Below are positions 32,101-42,469 of a stretch of 64,000 nt of DNA, piece after piece; positions within the stretch are counted from its first letter, which is position 1; each line of letters starts with the position of its first letter. The DNA comes from Dysidea avara (lineage: Eukaryota; Porifera; Demospongiae; Dictyoceratida; Dysideidae). The notes under the pieces are model-generated. The model was not told the origin of the DNA, did not search any database, and saw only the letters and a list, made by a program, of their open reading frames with translations. Location: NCBI RefSeq assembly GCF_963678975.1, contig NC_089279.1:26026004-26090003 (forward strand), in the 5' to 3' direction. Made by a program: the position numbers and the translations under genes.

Positions 32101-34952
32101 AAGAAATCAAAGAGATCATAGAGATATTAAAGGACAAAGATCTAGATCTATTTAAAACCTTTTTATTGTGCTGTAAAAAGTTGAAACCAGATGTTTTAGT
32201 CACCACAATGGCCAGTTTAAGCGATAAAGGCCCAAGTTGTATATTTAGACAATACTTACAAAAGCGATGTACCAATGTCTCATTCACACAAATTTCAGAA
32301 GTGGATTTTAATCTTCCATTATCAGATGATATTAACATAGCACTAATACAAATCAGTGAAGAAGATCACCAAAAAAAGTCCAATTTCCTTGACCGCTACA
32401 GTGTACTGCTTAAGCAACAAGCTAACTATACTAGGGAACGTCTTAACTCATATTCTGACATTGTTGTTGAGAACTGTAGAGTAATTCTCATACAAGGATA
32501 TCCTGGAAGTGGCAAGACATTCTTGACTAAACAAATGTGTATGAAATGGGCTCAAGGTGAATTACTTAATAGATTTAATCATGTTATCTTTTTGGAACTA
32601 AGAGACAAAGAAGTAGCTACTGCAGAAACCTTTGATAAAATAATTCAATTGTATATGGGCCCTTTAGCTAAAGGAATTATTAAACAAATTTATGAAAGAA
32701 ATGGAAAGGGGATTTTAATTATTCTAGAGGGATGGGATGAGCTACCAGAAGGCAAAAGACACAGCAGTATATTCACACGTCTTATATCTGGCGACCTTCT
32801 TCCTGAAGTTGTGATTGTGATCACAAGTCGTCCGTCTGCCATTAAAAGTTTACAATATAAACATATTCAGCGTAGGATTGAACTTCTTGGATTTACTGAG
32901 GAGCAAGTAGAAAAAAACATAACATTTTACTTTCAAAAATTCACAAATGCTTCAGAACTAGTAAAGAAATTTTATTCTGAATTAAAACGCCTTCCACTTC
33001 TGAAATGTTCCATATTTGTGCCTATAAATCTCTGCATTGCTCTATACATTTTCAACACAAGTGATTATGAATTACCAAATACTTTTACAGATACACATAA
33101 AGAGTTAGTGCTGAATCAGTTAAGAAGGCATCAAGCTAGAAAGCCTGATAGTGAATCTATAAACACATTAGAAAATTTACCTGAAGAAGTTGATGATATG
33201 TTACTTAGATTAGGTAAAATGGCTTATGAACAATTGCAAAATAATCTAACTCTGGTATTCAGTGAAAAAATGATAAAAAAATACTGCTTTGATTCAAAAA
33301 ATGTGAACCTTGATAGTTTTGATGGGATGGGACTACTACAAGTAAGCAATCATAGACATTTTGTGTCTGTTATCAAAACATATGAATTCATTCATCGCAC
33401 TCTTCAGGAGCTACTTGCAGCTTGGTATTTGTCTCAACAAGGTGAATCAGCTCAGAAAAAGCAATTACAAAGACTGTTTAATAAGAATGAATTTGAAATG
33501 GTCTTGATATTCTACGGAGGTTTAACAAAGTTTAAATATGTTCCCTTAAAAGACTGCCTTGTAAAAACTTACTTGCTGCATATTAAAATGGCAAGCAACA
33601 GTGGTTTCAGTTGGTTCTTGAAGAATATAATACAAAATAAGTTTATTAGATTCCCTGGCGTGGGGGAAATAATTGACAAATATTGGTGTGGAAAACAATA
33701 TTCACATGATTTATCTTGCTGTATTTCTACAGAGTTTCAGACTACACTAATAGCAGCAGTTTTTGAAACACAAAATCCTCAGTTGTGTAAAGATATGTGT
33801 GAAAGCTACCTCTTTAATGGTGAAGTTTGCTGGTTCACTATTCCAGAATCTGCTGCTACACCTCATTTTCTTTCTGCATTATCCTATTGTATAGTACACA
33901 GTGGAAAGGAGTGGATGATTCAGTGTAGGAGTTTTGATGAAAATGGAGCCAATAACATATTAAAGTATTTGACTTGTTGTACAGGCAACAATTGCAGCAG
34001 CACTGATGGTTACATTTGTGTATTTGATACTGATTGTAGTCAGAGTCCAATCAATGGCATTCCAAAACTTGTTCATAATCATCACCACCTTCAGTGGTTA
34101 ATACTGTCAAACAGCAAACATGCAGATGATCAATTTGTAGCTGAAGTTACAGAAGCCCTTGAAAACAATACCTGTTTAAAAATGCTTCATTTAGTTGGTT
34201 GTAGTGTAACTAGTAATGGTCTCAGAGCTATCGCTATCATGCTAATGAAAAATAAAACCTTACAATGGATAGGCTTGGACAAGAACACATTGACACTAAC
34301 AGAAGGAGATATAATAATGTTATTGGAAATAATAGAAAACTATAACGATACAGTTTTTATGTTATTCATTGACACCCCTTTCTACACATCAGATAAAATT
34401 CAAGAAAAATTACAAAACCTTAATTTTACTAGACAGCAAAGAAAAGTACAAAATTTGAACCTCACTCTTTTAGATTGTTTCAAGTTCCATGAAACCTGCC
34501 AGCGAATAATTTCTAATGTGTCTTTTATGCAAAATCAGGTAAGTTTATAGCTCCCAATATAATAATGCATGCGCTTTCAAGAAGAACACAGTGAATTATA
34601 ATTATTTTTAATTTTAAATATTCAGGCACACCCAAGTATCACCTTTAAAGATGTACAGTCAAAACGGCCAGAAACTGTTTACTTTGGGGAGTATCCAGCT
34701 AGAATAGTGTGCCCTGAATGTGACAAAGAGATGACAACAAAGATAAAATACAAAGCTGGCTTGTTGACATGGGTTTTGGTGATGGTGCTTGGCTCTACAT
34801 GGTTAAGACTGTAAGTGATGTGATTTGTGCTATGTACTGTTATTTTCACTTACAGGTTTATGTGGTGGCCTCTCCGTTTGAAGCTGTGCAAAGATGTGTA
34901 CCATTTTTGTTCCTACTGTAATGCTCATGTTGGGGTTTACAACAGAATGTGA
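29018..34952 (+). CDS. NLR-like receptor: CARD(s)-NACHT-LRR-LITAF, four exons
   Basis: The exons are 29018-29187, 31859-34538, 34626-34810 and 34856-34952. The joins are phase 2, 0 and 2, all with GT-AG, and total 3132 nt (1043 residues plus TGA). The ATG has A at -3 and G at +4. A CARD-like helical domain (about 1-92) is split by intron 1; a second death-fold segment with LKDKDLDLFKTFL lies at about 107-165. NACHT starts near 265: Walker A GYPGSGKT (270-277), Walker B LIILEGWDE (343-351) and sensor TSRP (379-382); HRTLQELLAAWYLS marks the winged-helix part downstream. Ribonuclease-inhibitor-like LRRs (LQWLIL, LKMLHL, LQWIGL) lie at about 798-870. A LITAF domain ends the protein. NACHT proteins are NTP-driven cytosolic sensors and CARDs recruit partners. 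I infer an innate-immune sensor; the ligand is unknown. The NACHT signature residues are intact. Confidence 0.85.
30010..30215. repeat. Dispersed repeat, copy 1 (also 35255-35440 and 37605-37795)
   Basis: It shares TTCTTGAGTGGATAAACAAC, TGATGTAACAATGTTGATCA and AGCATTGCATCATTTA with the copy at 37605, and more loosely with the copy at 35255. The three copies lie within 8 kb, in and after the NLR gene. The type is unknown. Confidence 0.55.
30226..30972. mobile_element. Foldback element in NLR intron 1
   Basis: GTCACTATTCAGTGGACTGG on the left and TAGTCCAGCCAACTGAGCC...CAGTGAC on the right are inverted. Similarity continues inward, for example ACATTCTATGATTGGATTTA with its inverse near 30890 and AGAAAAGCTGC with GCAGCTTTTCT. 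The arms are about 170 bp and diverged. Confidence 0.55.
34626..34952 (+). CDS. Exons 3-4 of the NLR gene: LITAF domain
   Basis: The two exons (34626-34810 and 34856-34952) encode ARIVCPECDKEM, KYKAGLLTWVLVMVLGS, then LKLCKDVYHFCSYCNAHVG and a final VYNRM. This is the LITAF layout: a CPxC knuckle (residues about 979 and 982), a hydrophobic membrane-associating stretch, and a second HxCxxC knuckle (about 1030 and 1033) with the typical GxYxR-like end. LITAF-family proteins coordinate zinc and sit on the cytosolic face of late endosomes and lysosomes. The acceptor TTTTAAATATTCAG follows the CAG|GTAAGT donor of exon 2 by 87 bp and keeps phase 0. There is no independent ATG or promoter signal at its front, which supports fusion and argues against a separate gene. 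Confidence 0.8.
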
Positions 34953-35254
34953 ACATAATTGTTAAGCATTGCAACCATACAGAAACTTATACTGCGGTGT
35001 TTTTGCCTTTCTTATAATTATTGTCATTTAATTTTGTGATTGTTGCAAAAGCTGGTCTCATAGGACAGACAGGAGACTTGGCATGCCTTAAGCCCTGCTT
35101 CATTTGTAATCTTAGTGATTCTTTGTGCAACATTAATTTTACTAATTTTTAGTATGCAAAGATCTGAGGCAGTAATTATGCACTACACAAGTTGTATATT
35201 CATGTAACAATCAATCAATCTATACAGTATGATAACAGTACTACTTTACTGTAT

Positions 35255-35440
35255 TATAAAAACTGCAGTGCTGGCATTATTGAGTGGATAAACAGCTTTA
35301 TGGGAATGATTCAATGATGGTTACCAAAGCTGAGCTGATTATTATACACATCTGTACCAGGGTGTTATCAAATACAACAGTAGAGTGACACATGTCTTAG
35401 TTACTGTTAGCAACATGGGATGAAACTTTTCTGGTATTCA
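35255..35440. repeat. Dispersed repeat, copy 2
   Basis: AACTGCAGTGCTGGCATTAT, TGAGTGGATAAACAGC and ACCAAAGCTGAGC match the copies at 30010 and 37605. It is the most diverged of the three. Confidence 0.45.
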
Positions 35441-37604
35441 CAGTACTCTGATACAGTAGTTGGCAGGAAAGCACACACCTTCATGATCTCTAACTGCAAA
35501 TCTGATATTGACTGATAACTATTATTTTAACACTTCACAATCCTAGCTTAATTTTACTTGCATACAGAAGAGAATGAATTTCTGAATTCCCTATTAAAAT
35601 TTGTAGCTATGCATATTCAAACAGTAGCAGTAATGAAGGAAATTGAACTTAAAATTTCTGCAGTACTGTATGTATTTATGTGTGTGTGTGTGTGTGTGTA
35701 TAATCATGCAGAATTATTTTGGAACAAACCTACACAGAGGCATAGGTCATAATAACTAAAACAAATACTCAATATTCTGCTCACATGATGGCCACTGAAT
35801 CCAACTACTGGTCTTGGACTGTCTGCAAGATAGAAAAACAAGAGCTGCAGCATTTAATAAAGGTTACTAACTACTTTATGGAGTAATCCATGATGTTTAT
35901 AGTCATGAAACGTTTTCGTAAGACTAGTACCTCACAAGAACGACTTGATACAAAGTTGTTGGCAAGTTAGAGATCAAACGTGTCCCCATATCAACCTATA
36001 GGCTTTGCCTCTATTGCTACTATCGAAGTGAAAAGCAGGTGCTAGCTTGACAAACCTGGGTTTATAAGCCACTACAACACAAACCCAACACAGACAAAGC
36101 TGACCCCTTGTATCTACTAATAATTATTATACTTCTCTGTGCTTTCAGCCAAAAATGAAAAAGGAAACAAAGACAATATTCCTCAAGGTATGACCACTTT
36201 TATTCCCCCAGTATTATGTCATTAGATAGTGTAAACTGTAAACAAATTTAAAGGTAGTTTTAAATACAGTATAGTGTAAACAAAGTGAAATAGCTTGTTT
36301 AAACTTCTCCTCTAACAATAGGATGGCTGACAACTCTTCTTGCAGGCCTTCCTAAGGTATTAAAAATTTAAAATGGCACACCACTACAGTACCTTATTTC
36401 ATCATCCTCTGTATATACTATGGTGCAAACAGCTAGCTTAGCTCTTCCAAAGCTAGAAGGTAATGGGCTTCACCATATTCATCACATACAATACCAGTAC
36501 ATACACTCATTCTTGACTAGACTCCTGCCATTTCAGCTATTGAATTTCCAACAACCCACATTAGTTTGGTACTATGGTTATGTGATAAGCACGTGACCCA
36601 GTCTGACAAAATCAGTCTTATAGCCCAAAAATACATATCTTAAACTTCAAATAATATGGCAGGCCATAAGGTTGATTTTGTCAAGACTGGGCCACATATG
36701 CTGGTGAAACACTTATGTAGTCATGTTGTAACAAAGAGATCAGCACTGGGCAGGTAGCATAGTGGACCATTGACACTGTCAATTAATCTCATTCACATTG
36801 TAACAGTTTCTTCTATTCTTCTCCTTATGCATGCACACAAACACACAGAATGTCTGATATTGAATAAATAAATGAACTCATACAAGAAGATAAATGACAA
36901 CCTCACTTTAAGAACCCTTTTCCCTTACTCCCTTAACTATGATGACCTGGTAATGGAGGAATTCCTGAAAAACAAAATGGAGGAATTCCTGAAAAATGTT
37001 CCTCGCATAACAATACCATAAACCTACTAACCCATAAAGAATGACGACTAGAACCAGATATAGAACAAAACACTTCAAGCTCTTTCATAAGACAAGGAAC
37101 ATTGTCCCCTAGCTATGAATGTCAAGAGGAAGTCCAGTAAGGACAGACTTAAAGCTCTCCATAACTTTTTAAAAGCATCAGGTAGAGGCTGTCCCTACTT
37201 TAAACCCATAGCAAAAACAAGACCTGCACATGCAGCATCTGCTAGAAGTTACTTTTATGAACAGAGTAATCAATGACATTGTGAATCTTTTCTCATAAAA
37301 CTTCAAAAGAATGATTTGATGCATGAAAAATGCTGCTGGCATTTTAGAGGTCAAAACAAAGCTTATGACAAAAACTGGCATAATTAAAATAATAGTAAAT
37401 GTAATAATAGTAAATGTATCTATCTACGTAGCTGACATGTTCATTTTTGCACTGCAGTGTACATGTCTAATATCTACAAAATTTCTATATAAAACAACAC
37501 TATAGGTAGTTGCAAGTGCATATTGGTAATTCCTAGCAATGAAGGAGTCAGTTATTATAGTGACCTACAATGTTATTGTTTGTTTACGCTGTGATGTCTA
37601 AATA

Positions 37605-37795
37605 AGAACTGCAGCTCTGGAATTCTTGAATGGATAAACAACATGATGGAGTGATGTAACAATGTTGATCACAAAAGCTGAGTATTGCATCATTTATGTG
37701 TGTTTATTACAGCAGTACACATCTTAGTTGTTGTAAACAACTATAAAAGTTAAGGTAAACCGTTTGTGGTTTTAACAGAGTTTTTGTCAACAGGG
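37605..37795. repeat. Dispersed repeat, copy 3
   Basis: GAACTGCAGCTCTGGAATTC through GTTTTTGTCAACAG parallels 30010-30215 along most of its length. Confidence 0.55.
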
Positions 37796-39291
37796 AGTGT
37801 TTCCCACCAAATGTTTGTGTTGATATACTTGTTTCTAAGGCCACATATGCATGTACAGAACCACTCTTTCACACCGTACTTCAAAGGAAAGAGAAGGTGT
37901 ATAAAGCTAAGTATAGCACTGACTTCAGCATAATTAATGCATGTAGCATGCCCATATATTTGCTTCACATGCACTCTGATGCACATCTCATATTTACAGT
38001 ATTATAGAGTTGTTGAGAATTAAGCCACATGCTACTGGGTAATATGATTTCATGCAAGTAATGCCTGCACATCTGAATGAGACTTGTTGAATGCAATATT
38101 GGCTACAAAGCAAATCTGCATCAAAAATTCTTGATTTGTGAGTTTATTTTTGTCGTTTTTACAATACAAATATTAAATTTAACGTACGTACCTATACAAA
38201 TTCAAGGAGAGTATCCTACGGCGTAATGTCAAGTCATTCCATATTGTCACCATTGTATAATATACATCACAATGAATGATACAAGTCATAAAACACTAAA
38301 TGAATTGGACATTCACTTTGTAAGTCATACAATGAGGTCTGCTAGTAGGCAAAACTAGTACATTGCATAAAATTATGTTGAAGAGTCTCTTTGCATATAC
38401 TTTCAATTCAGCAAATTGGATGCTTTTAAAGTTATACTGCATATCAAAATAGTGTTTTCAGGTAAAACCAAATAGACATGTCTGATTATCAGAACACATA
38501 GCTCTGTAGGGGCATAAGGAGGCATCACCAAGGGGCAAGGGTTTCATGAACCCCACCCCCTCTTGAAAGTTAGTTTCCAATGGTTTTAACAGGAATACAT
38601 TTGGCAGCACAAAAGTGATATAGAGTAACGGTATGCATTACACCACAAAAATTATATAATAAACCTTACATTAATCTCTAAGGGAAAGATCTACAGAATG
38701 ATGGGAAGTGAGTCCTCGTAAAATTGTTTTAAGATCTGTATAGTACACTAATGGGTATAATCATAAAAATATGCTTTAGCAGATATATTAACAAAGAAAC
38801 TTATTGTTGGAAATGTGATGTTCTAAGAGTGTTAAATTTCACCTCAATAATAATAATAGAGCAGGCAGGAATTTTCTTTATAATAATTAGCTATGAACAT
38901 TCAAATGTGAAACAGAGTATATAACTATATAGCACGCTCTACAGTTTCTATCATGCATGAGAGCCTTCCTGTGTTTTATCATGTACGTGGGTGTACAAGA
39001 TGTATCCTTGACACTTAATTGTGGTTAAAAAATCAAAATCATAATGTTTTGTTATTCCACTTTTGTCAGTGCACAGATTCACGTTTGTAAGTGTAGGCCG
39101 AGAACACTAGCTACGGGTGAATCTGAATCAATCTATGTGCCAAGTTTGCTACAAAATTACAAAATTTATGTGCAAACATACATAAAAAAGAACACTGCAA
39201 GACATTTTAGTGTATACTTACAAGACACTTGTATCAGGATCTTATATTTTCCATTTGATAGGCAGTGCAGCTGGTTTGTGCAGTTTTCACA

Positions 39292-39567
39292 CAGAAGGGG
39301 CTGATCCAGACTTATGGAAAGGTGGGGTCAAATTGAACTGAGGCATTACATTGTAAGGTGAGACCCAAAAAAGGTCACAGCCAGCTGACAATAGCTGCCC
39401 ACCTCACCAATTACGCATTTATCACTGATTAAGTACATTAAAAATCCTTACATAGCTCGGTACACACTGCTCTAATACTGAGACTGCTTTATTAGAGTAT
39501 CTCGATCTTGATATACTAAAAAATTTTGGAGGAGGGTCAAGAGCCCCCCTTGATCCCCTCCCCCCCT
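39292..39567. mobile_element. Diverged CAGGGGCGG-type MITE
   Basis: It starts CAGAAGGGGCTGATCCAGAC and ends in CCCCCCTTGATCCCCTCC. Inside are AAAAAAGGTCACAGC and TTATTAGAGTATCTCGATCT, as in the element at 8817. The right end is eroded, so no duplication can be read. Confidence 0.5.
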
Positions 39568-39664
39568 GTATCTTATTTATTTATTTAAAACATTACGGTG
39601 TAGACAGTAAACACACCAAAGGCCTGAAGGTAACATGCACCAACAGCCTTGTACATTACCCTAT

Positions 39665-39665
39665 G

Positions 39666-39696
<31 letters not shown>

Positions 39697-39715
39697 CATA
39701 CATACATACATACAG
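39665..39715. repeat. (CATA)n microsatellite
   Basis: This is about twelve copies of ACAT/CATA. Confidence 0.95.
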
Positions 39716-39814
39716 TTGTTAAGGAGAGTTTAGATTGAAGGTGGGTGGCTGTGACTGATGAATTCATGAGAAAGGAGTTAAGCAACATGTACAGTTACTC
39801 TTATCGTAGAAGTT

Positions 39815-40250
39815 AATAACTTAATGATCATTGGTGGTAACTGGAGTCATTACATATGATTCTGTGCTGCCGGACCTTTCAATTGTGCCAAAGAGACTCT
39901 TGTTGACATAAATGTTGTTTCCTCTTAGCTTGACAAGCTTCTTGTCAGTGCCATTCTGAGCTAATTGCTACCTTGTTCTCTGATAGACTGATTCAATTGC
40001 TCTTTCTTCTCTGGTCATGACAGGTTTGATTAGAATTTGTTTTGGTACTGAAGATCTTTTAGACAAGACAAACGTTGCATCAAAGGTGCGAAGAAATTTA
40101 ATTAATATAAGTCTGGGTTTTGGGTTGGAGGTGTTGTATTTTCCCAGTTGATGGAAATCCCTAATTGATGACTTGGAGAAAGTAGGATTAATATTATTAA
40201 GTACATTTTGCATGGCTTTCATGTCATGCTTTAGTCTAGTGGCTCTTGAA
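39815..40250 (-). mobile_element. LINE ORF1-like fragment (minus strand)
   Basis: The frame reads NINPTFSKSSIRDFHQLGKY, then KPRLILIKFLRTFDATFVL, KPVMTREERAIES, a TAG, then LVKLRGNNIYVNKSLFG in the same frame. The RDF-x-LG and RPRxIxIKF pattern is typical of RRM-type ORF1 proteins of non-LTR retrotransposons. It has one internal stop and no reverse transcriptase nearby. Confidence 0.55.
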
Positions 40251-41409
40251 CTGTTTGGTTGGGATTCTTTGATTCATACATGACCACATTAAACAGTTCA
40301 TCAGATTTTTCCTTGGGAGGTTCAACAAGACTGGAGAAAGGAGTATGAAGGTGATTATGATTACCTATTGGAGTTTCAGAAGTTGTGATGGAGTGGTTAG
40401 TTTCTATTAAATTCGCAGTTGTCTGCCCCTGTCACACAGAGAGAAAATTATCGTGTGTCGTGCGGCTCAAGAAGCCGGCGCGCGCCACACAGTGGTTTAT
40501 TGACAGAAATAAAGAAAACATCATTTTCACACCTTTGTATCTCGATGATCCCTTATCCGATTGGAATCAAATTTGCTGCAGAGTTACCCACCAGTTAGAG
40601 GAGGCCAGATTCCAAATTTGTAGGAAATTGCTCCAGCCATTTCCGATATACAAGCAGCCAAATTTTGATTTTTTCTTGGTTTTTTTTCTTTCTTTATCTT
40701 TTCACACACTTTGCAAAAATTGCTATAAAACACAAACGCGTAATCCGATCGCCTTGAAATTTGGCACATATAAAGGGCGAATCCAAGTATCAAATTTGGT
40801 ACATATCCAATGAATGGTTCAGGATTTAGGACCAATTATTCGCCTAAGCTTATAACAAGATCAATTTGTTGTCATGCCTACAGGGTAAACCGCTTCATGG
40901 AATGAGTTGAAAATTGGTTTGTGGATAGATCAACCATTGTAGGAGTGCCTTTTGGTGGTTTGAAAGCAATCGAAATGACGATCATGGAGATATGACATGA
41001 AAATTAAGGTGTAACAATTTTGCAATCAAGATTCGTGAATAAAAATACCAATAATTTTCACTCCTACCAGGCAAACCGCTTAGAGCATTGAGCTGAAAAT
41101 CAGTAATACGCATCATAGAAAGTCCTTGCAGTAGTACAGAAGAATCGGATTACAAACCACTGAGTTACGATTCAAAAGCCAACTCCGTGTAGTAAATGCA
41201 AGATCGAGATGCTCTAATAGAACTGCCAGCTTTCTAAATGGTGACTGTCATATTGTGTTTGTTCTTGTTTTTCTCTTTGTGTTTGTATTCATTCATTACT
41301 ACTACTACTACTACCACAAAAAAAATAGAACAGTCACCCTAATAGAGCATTCAGCTACGTTATGACTTCCTTCATTATAGAATTTTCTATTATATTGCAA
41401 GTTATTCTG

Positions 41410-41770
41410 TATAGGGAGTTCAGCTGCAAACAGTTGATCTTATAGACATGCAGTTCAGCTACAAGTAATTACCCTGTAGAGAGTTCAGCTACAAATAATT
41501 ATATCGCTGTAGCGATTCAGAACATTACAAGTCACACTGAAGAGAGTTCAACTGTAAACAAGTCATGCACCCTGTAGAGAGTTCAGCTACAAACAAGTCA
41601 CTCTCTAGAGAGTTCAGCTACAAAGAAGGCACTGTGGAGAGAGTTCAGCTACAAAGAAACTACCCAGTAGAGAGTTCATCTATATAAACAAGTCACCCTA
41701 TAGAGATCAGCTGCAAACATGCAAGTAACTCTGTAGAGAGCTCAGCTATAAACAAGTCACTTTATACATC
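41410..41770. repeat. Left tandem array of the Foldback-like element
   Basis: The unit is close to GTAGAGAGTTCAGCTACAAA plus CAAGTCACCCT, about 30 bp, in roughly a dozen diverged copies. It is the inverse of the unit in the right array. Confidence 0.7.
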
Positions 41771-42018
41771 CTCTCAAGCTAACTTAATTGTAGGCATGAG
41801 GCTATTATGCTCCAAAAATTGAGCATTATGCTTTTGAGCAGTGCTCAAACAATCACCTATTATGCTTTTGAGAATTGTCCCAAATTATGCCACCACAATT
41901 GGCCAGGTTATTGCTGTATCAGACCATTTTCATTCTTCAAATAGTCTTGAATTCCCTAGCTGGTTGCTATATTTGAGCATTTCATTTCAATGTGACTGCT
42001 TTTATTAGAGTAAATAAT

Positions 42019-42264
42019 ATCTAATCCAAAACAGCCAAGCTGTAAAAAAAGTGTGCGGCCCTCAAAAAGGCTATGGTGAAAAAAAATGTGAAATCCAAGG
42101 TGGCGGCCAAGAAATGGCTGTAATGGTAGGTTAATGGTAAAAATTTTAATAATGACAATTCAGGTGAATTTTGTGCCAATTTCCTTGGATTTCACATCTT
42201 TCTTCACTATAGCCTTTTTGAGGGCCGCACACTTTTTTTACAGCATGGCTGTTTTGGATTAGAT
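42019..42264. mobile_element. 246-bp foldback element, second copy
   Basis: ATCTAATCCAAAACAGCCAA and TTGGATTAGAT ends; AAAAAGGCTATGGTGAAAAA is inverted at 42200. It matches 10287-10522 with the centre in the opposite orientation. It lies near the middle of the 4.9-kb element. Confidence 0.65.
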
Positions 42265-42469
42265 TTCATTTCTTTTTGTATTTGTATACCCCAAAGCCAG
42301 CCTATGGCCGGCTTTGGGACTTTTTTTAACCTATCTTTTTTTTCTTTACCACAGGAAGAAGAAAAGATGAAGTAGATGCACTTTAAATATTTTATCAGTA
42401 AATGTACAAATTATATATATAATACATATATTGATTACAGAAATCTCCATGGTGGTTTCTTTATAACTG

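Larger units (their letters stand above)
34953..39291. other. Region downstream of the NLR gene without a recognised gene
   Basis: Apart from the dispersed repeats, I see a short inverted pair (CCCAGTCTGACAAAATC near 36597 and GATTTTGTCAAGACTGGG near 36675) that may be a small MITE. A duplicated GGAGGAATTCCTGAAAAA lies at about 36956-36996. No exon with homology was found. Confidence 0.4.

Noticed and set aside
40385..40835. Open frames in the left arm of the 4.9-kb element
   Set aside because: They fall in a non-coding inverted arm; the corresponding right arm does not preserve the frame.
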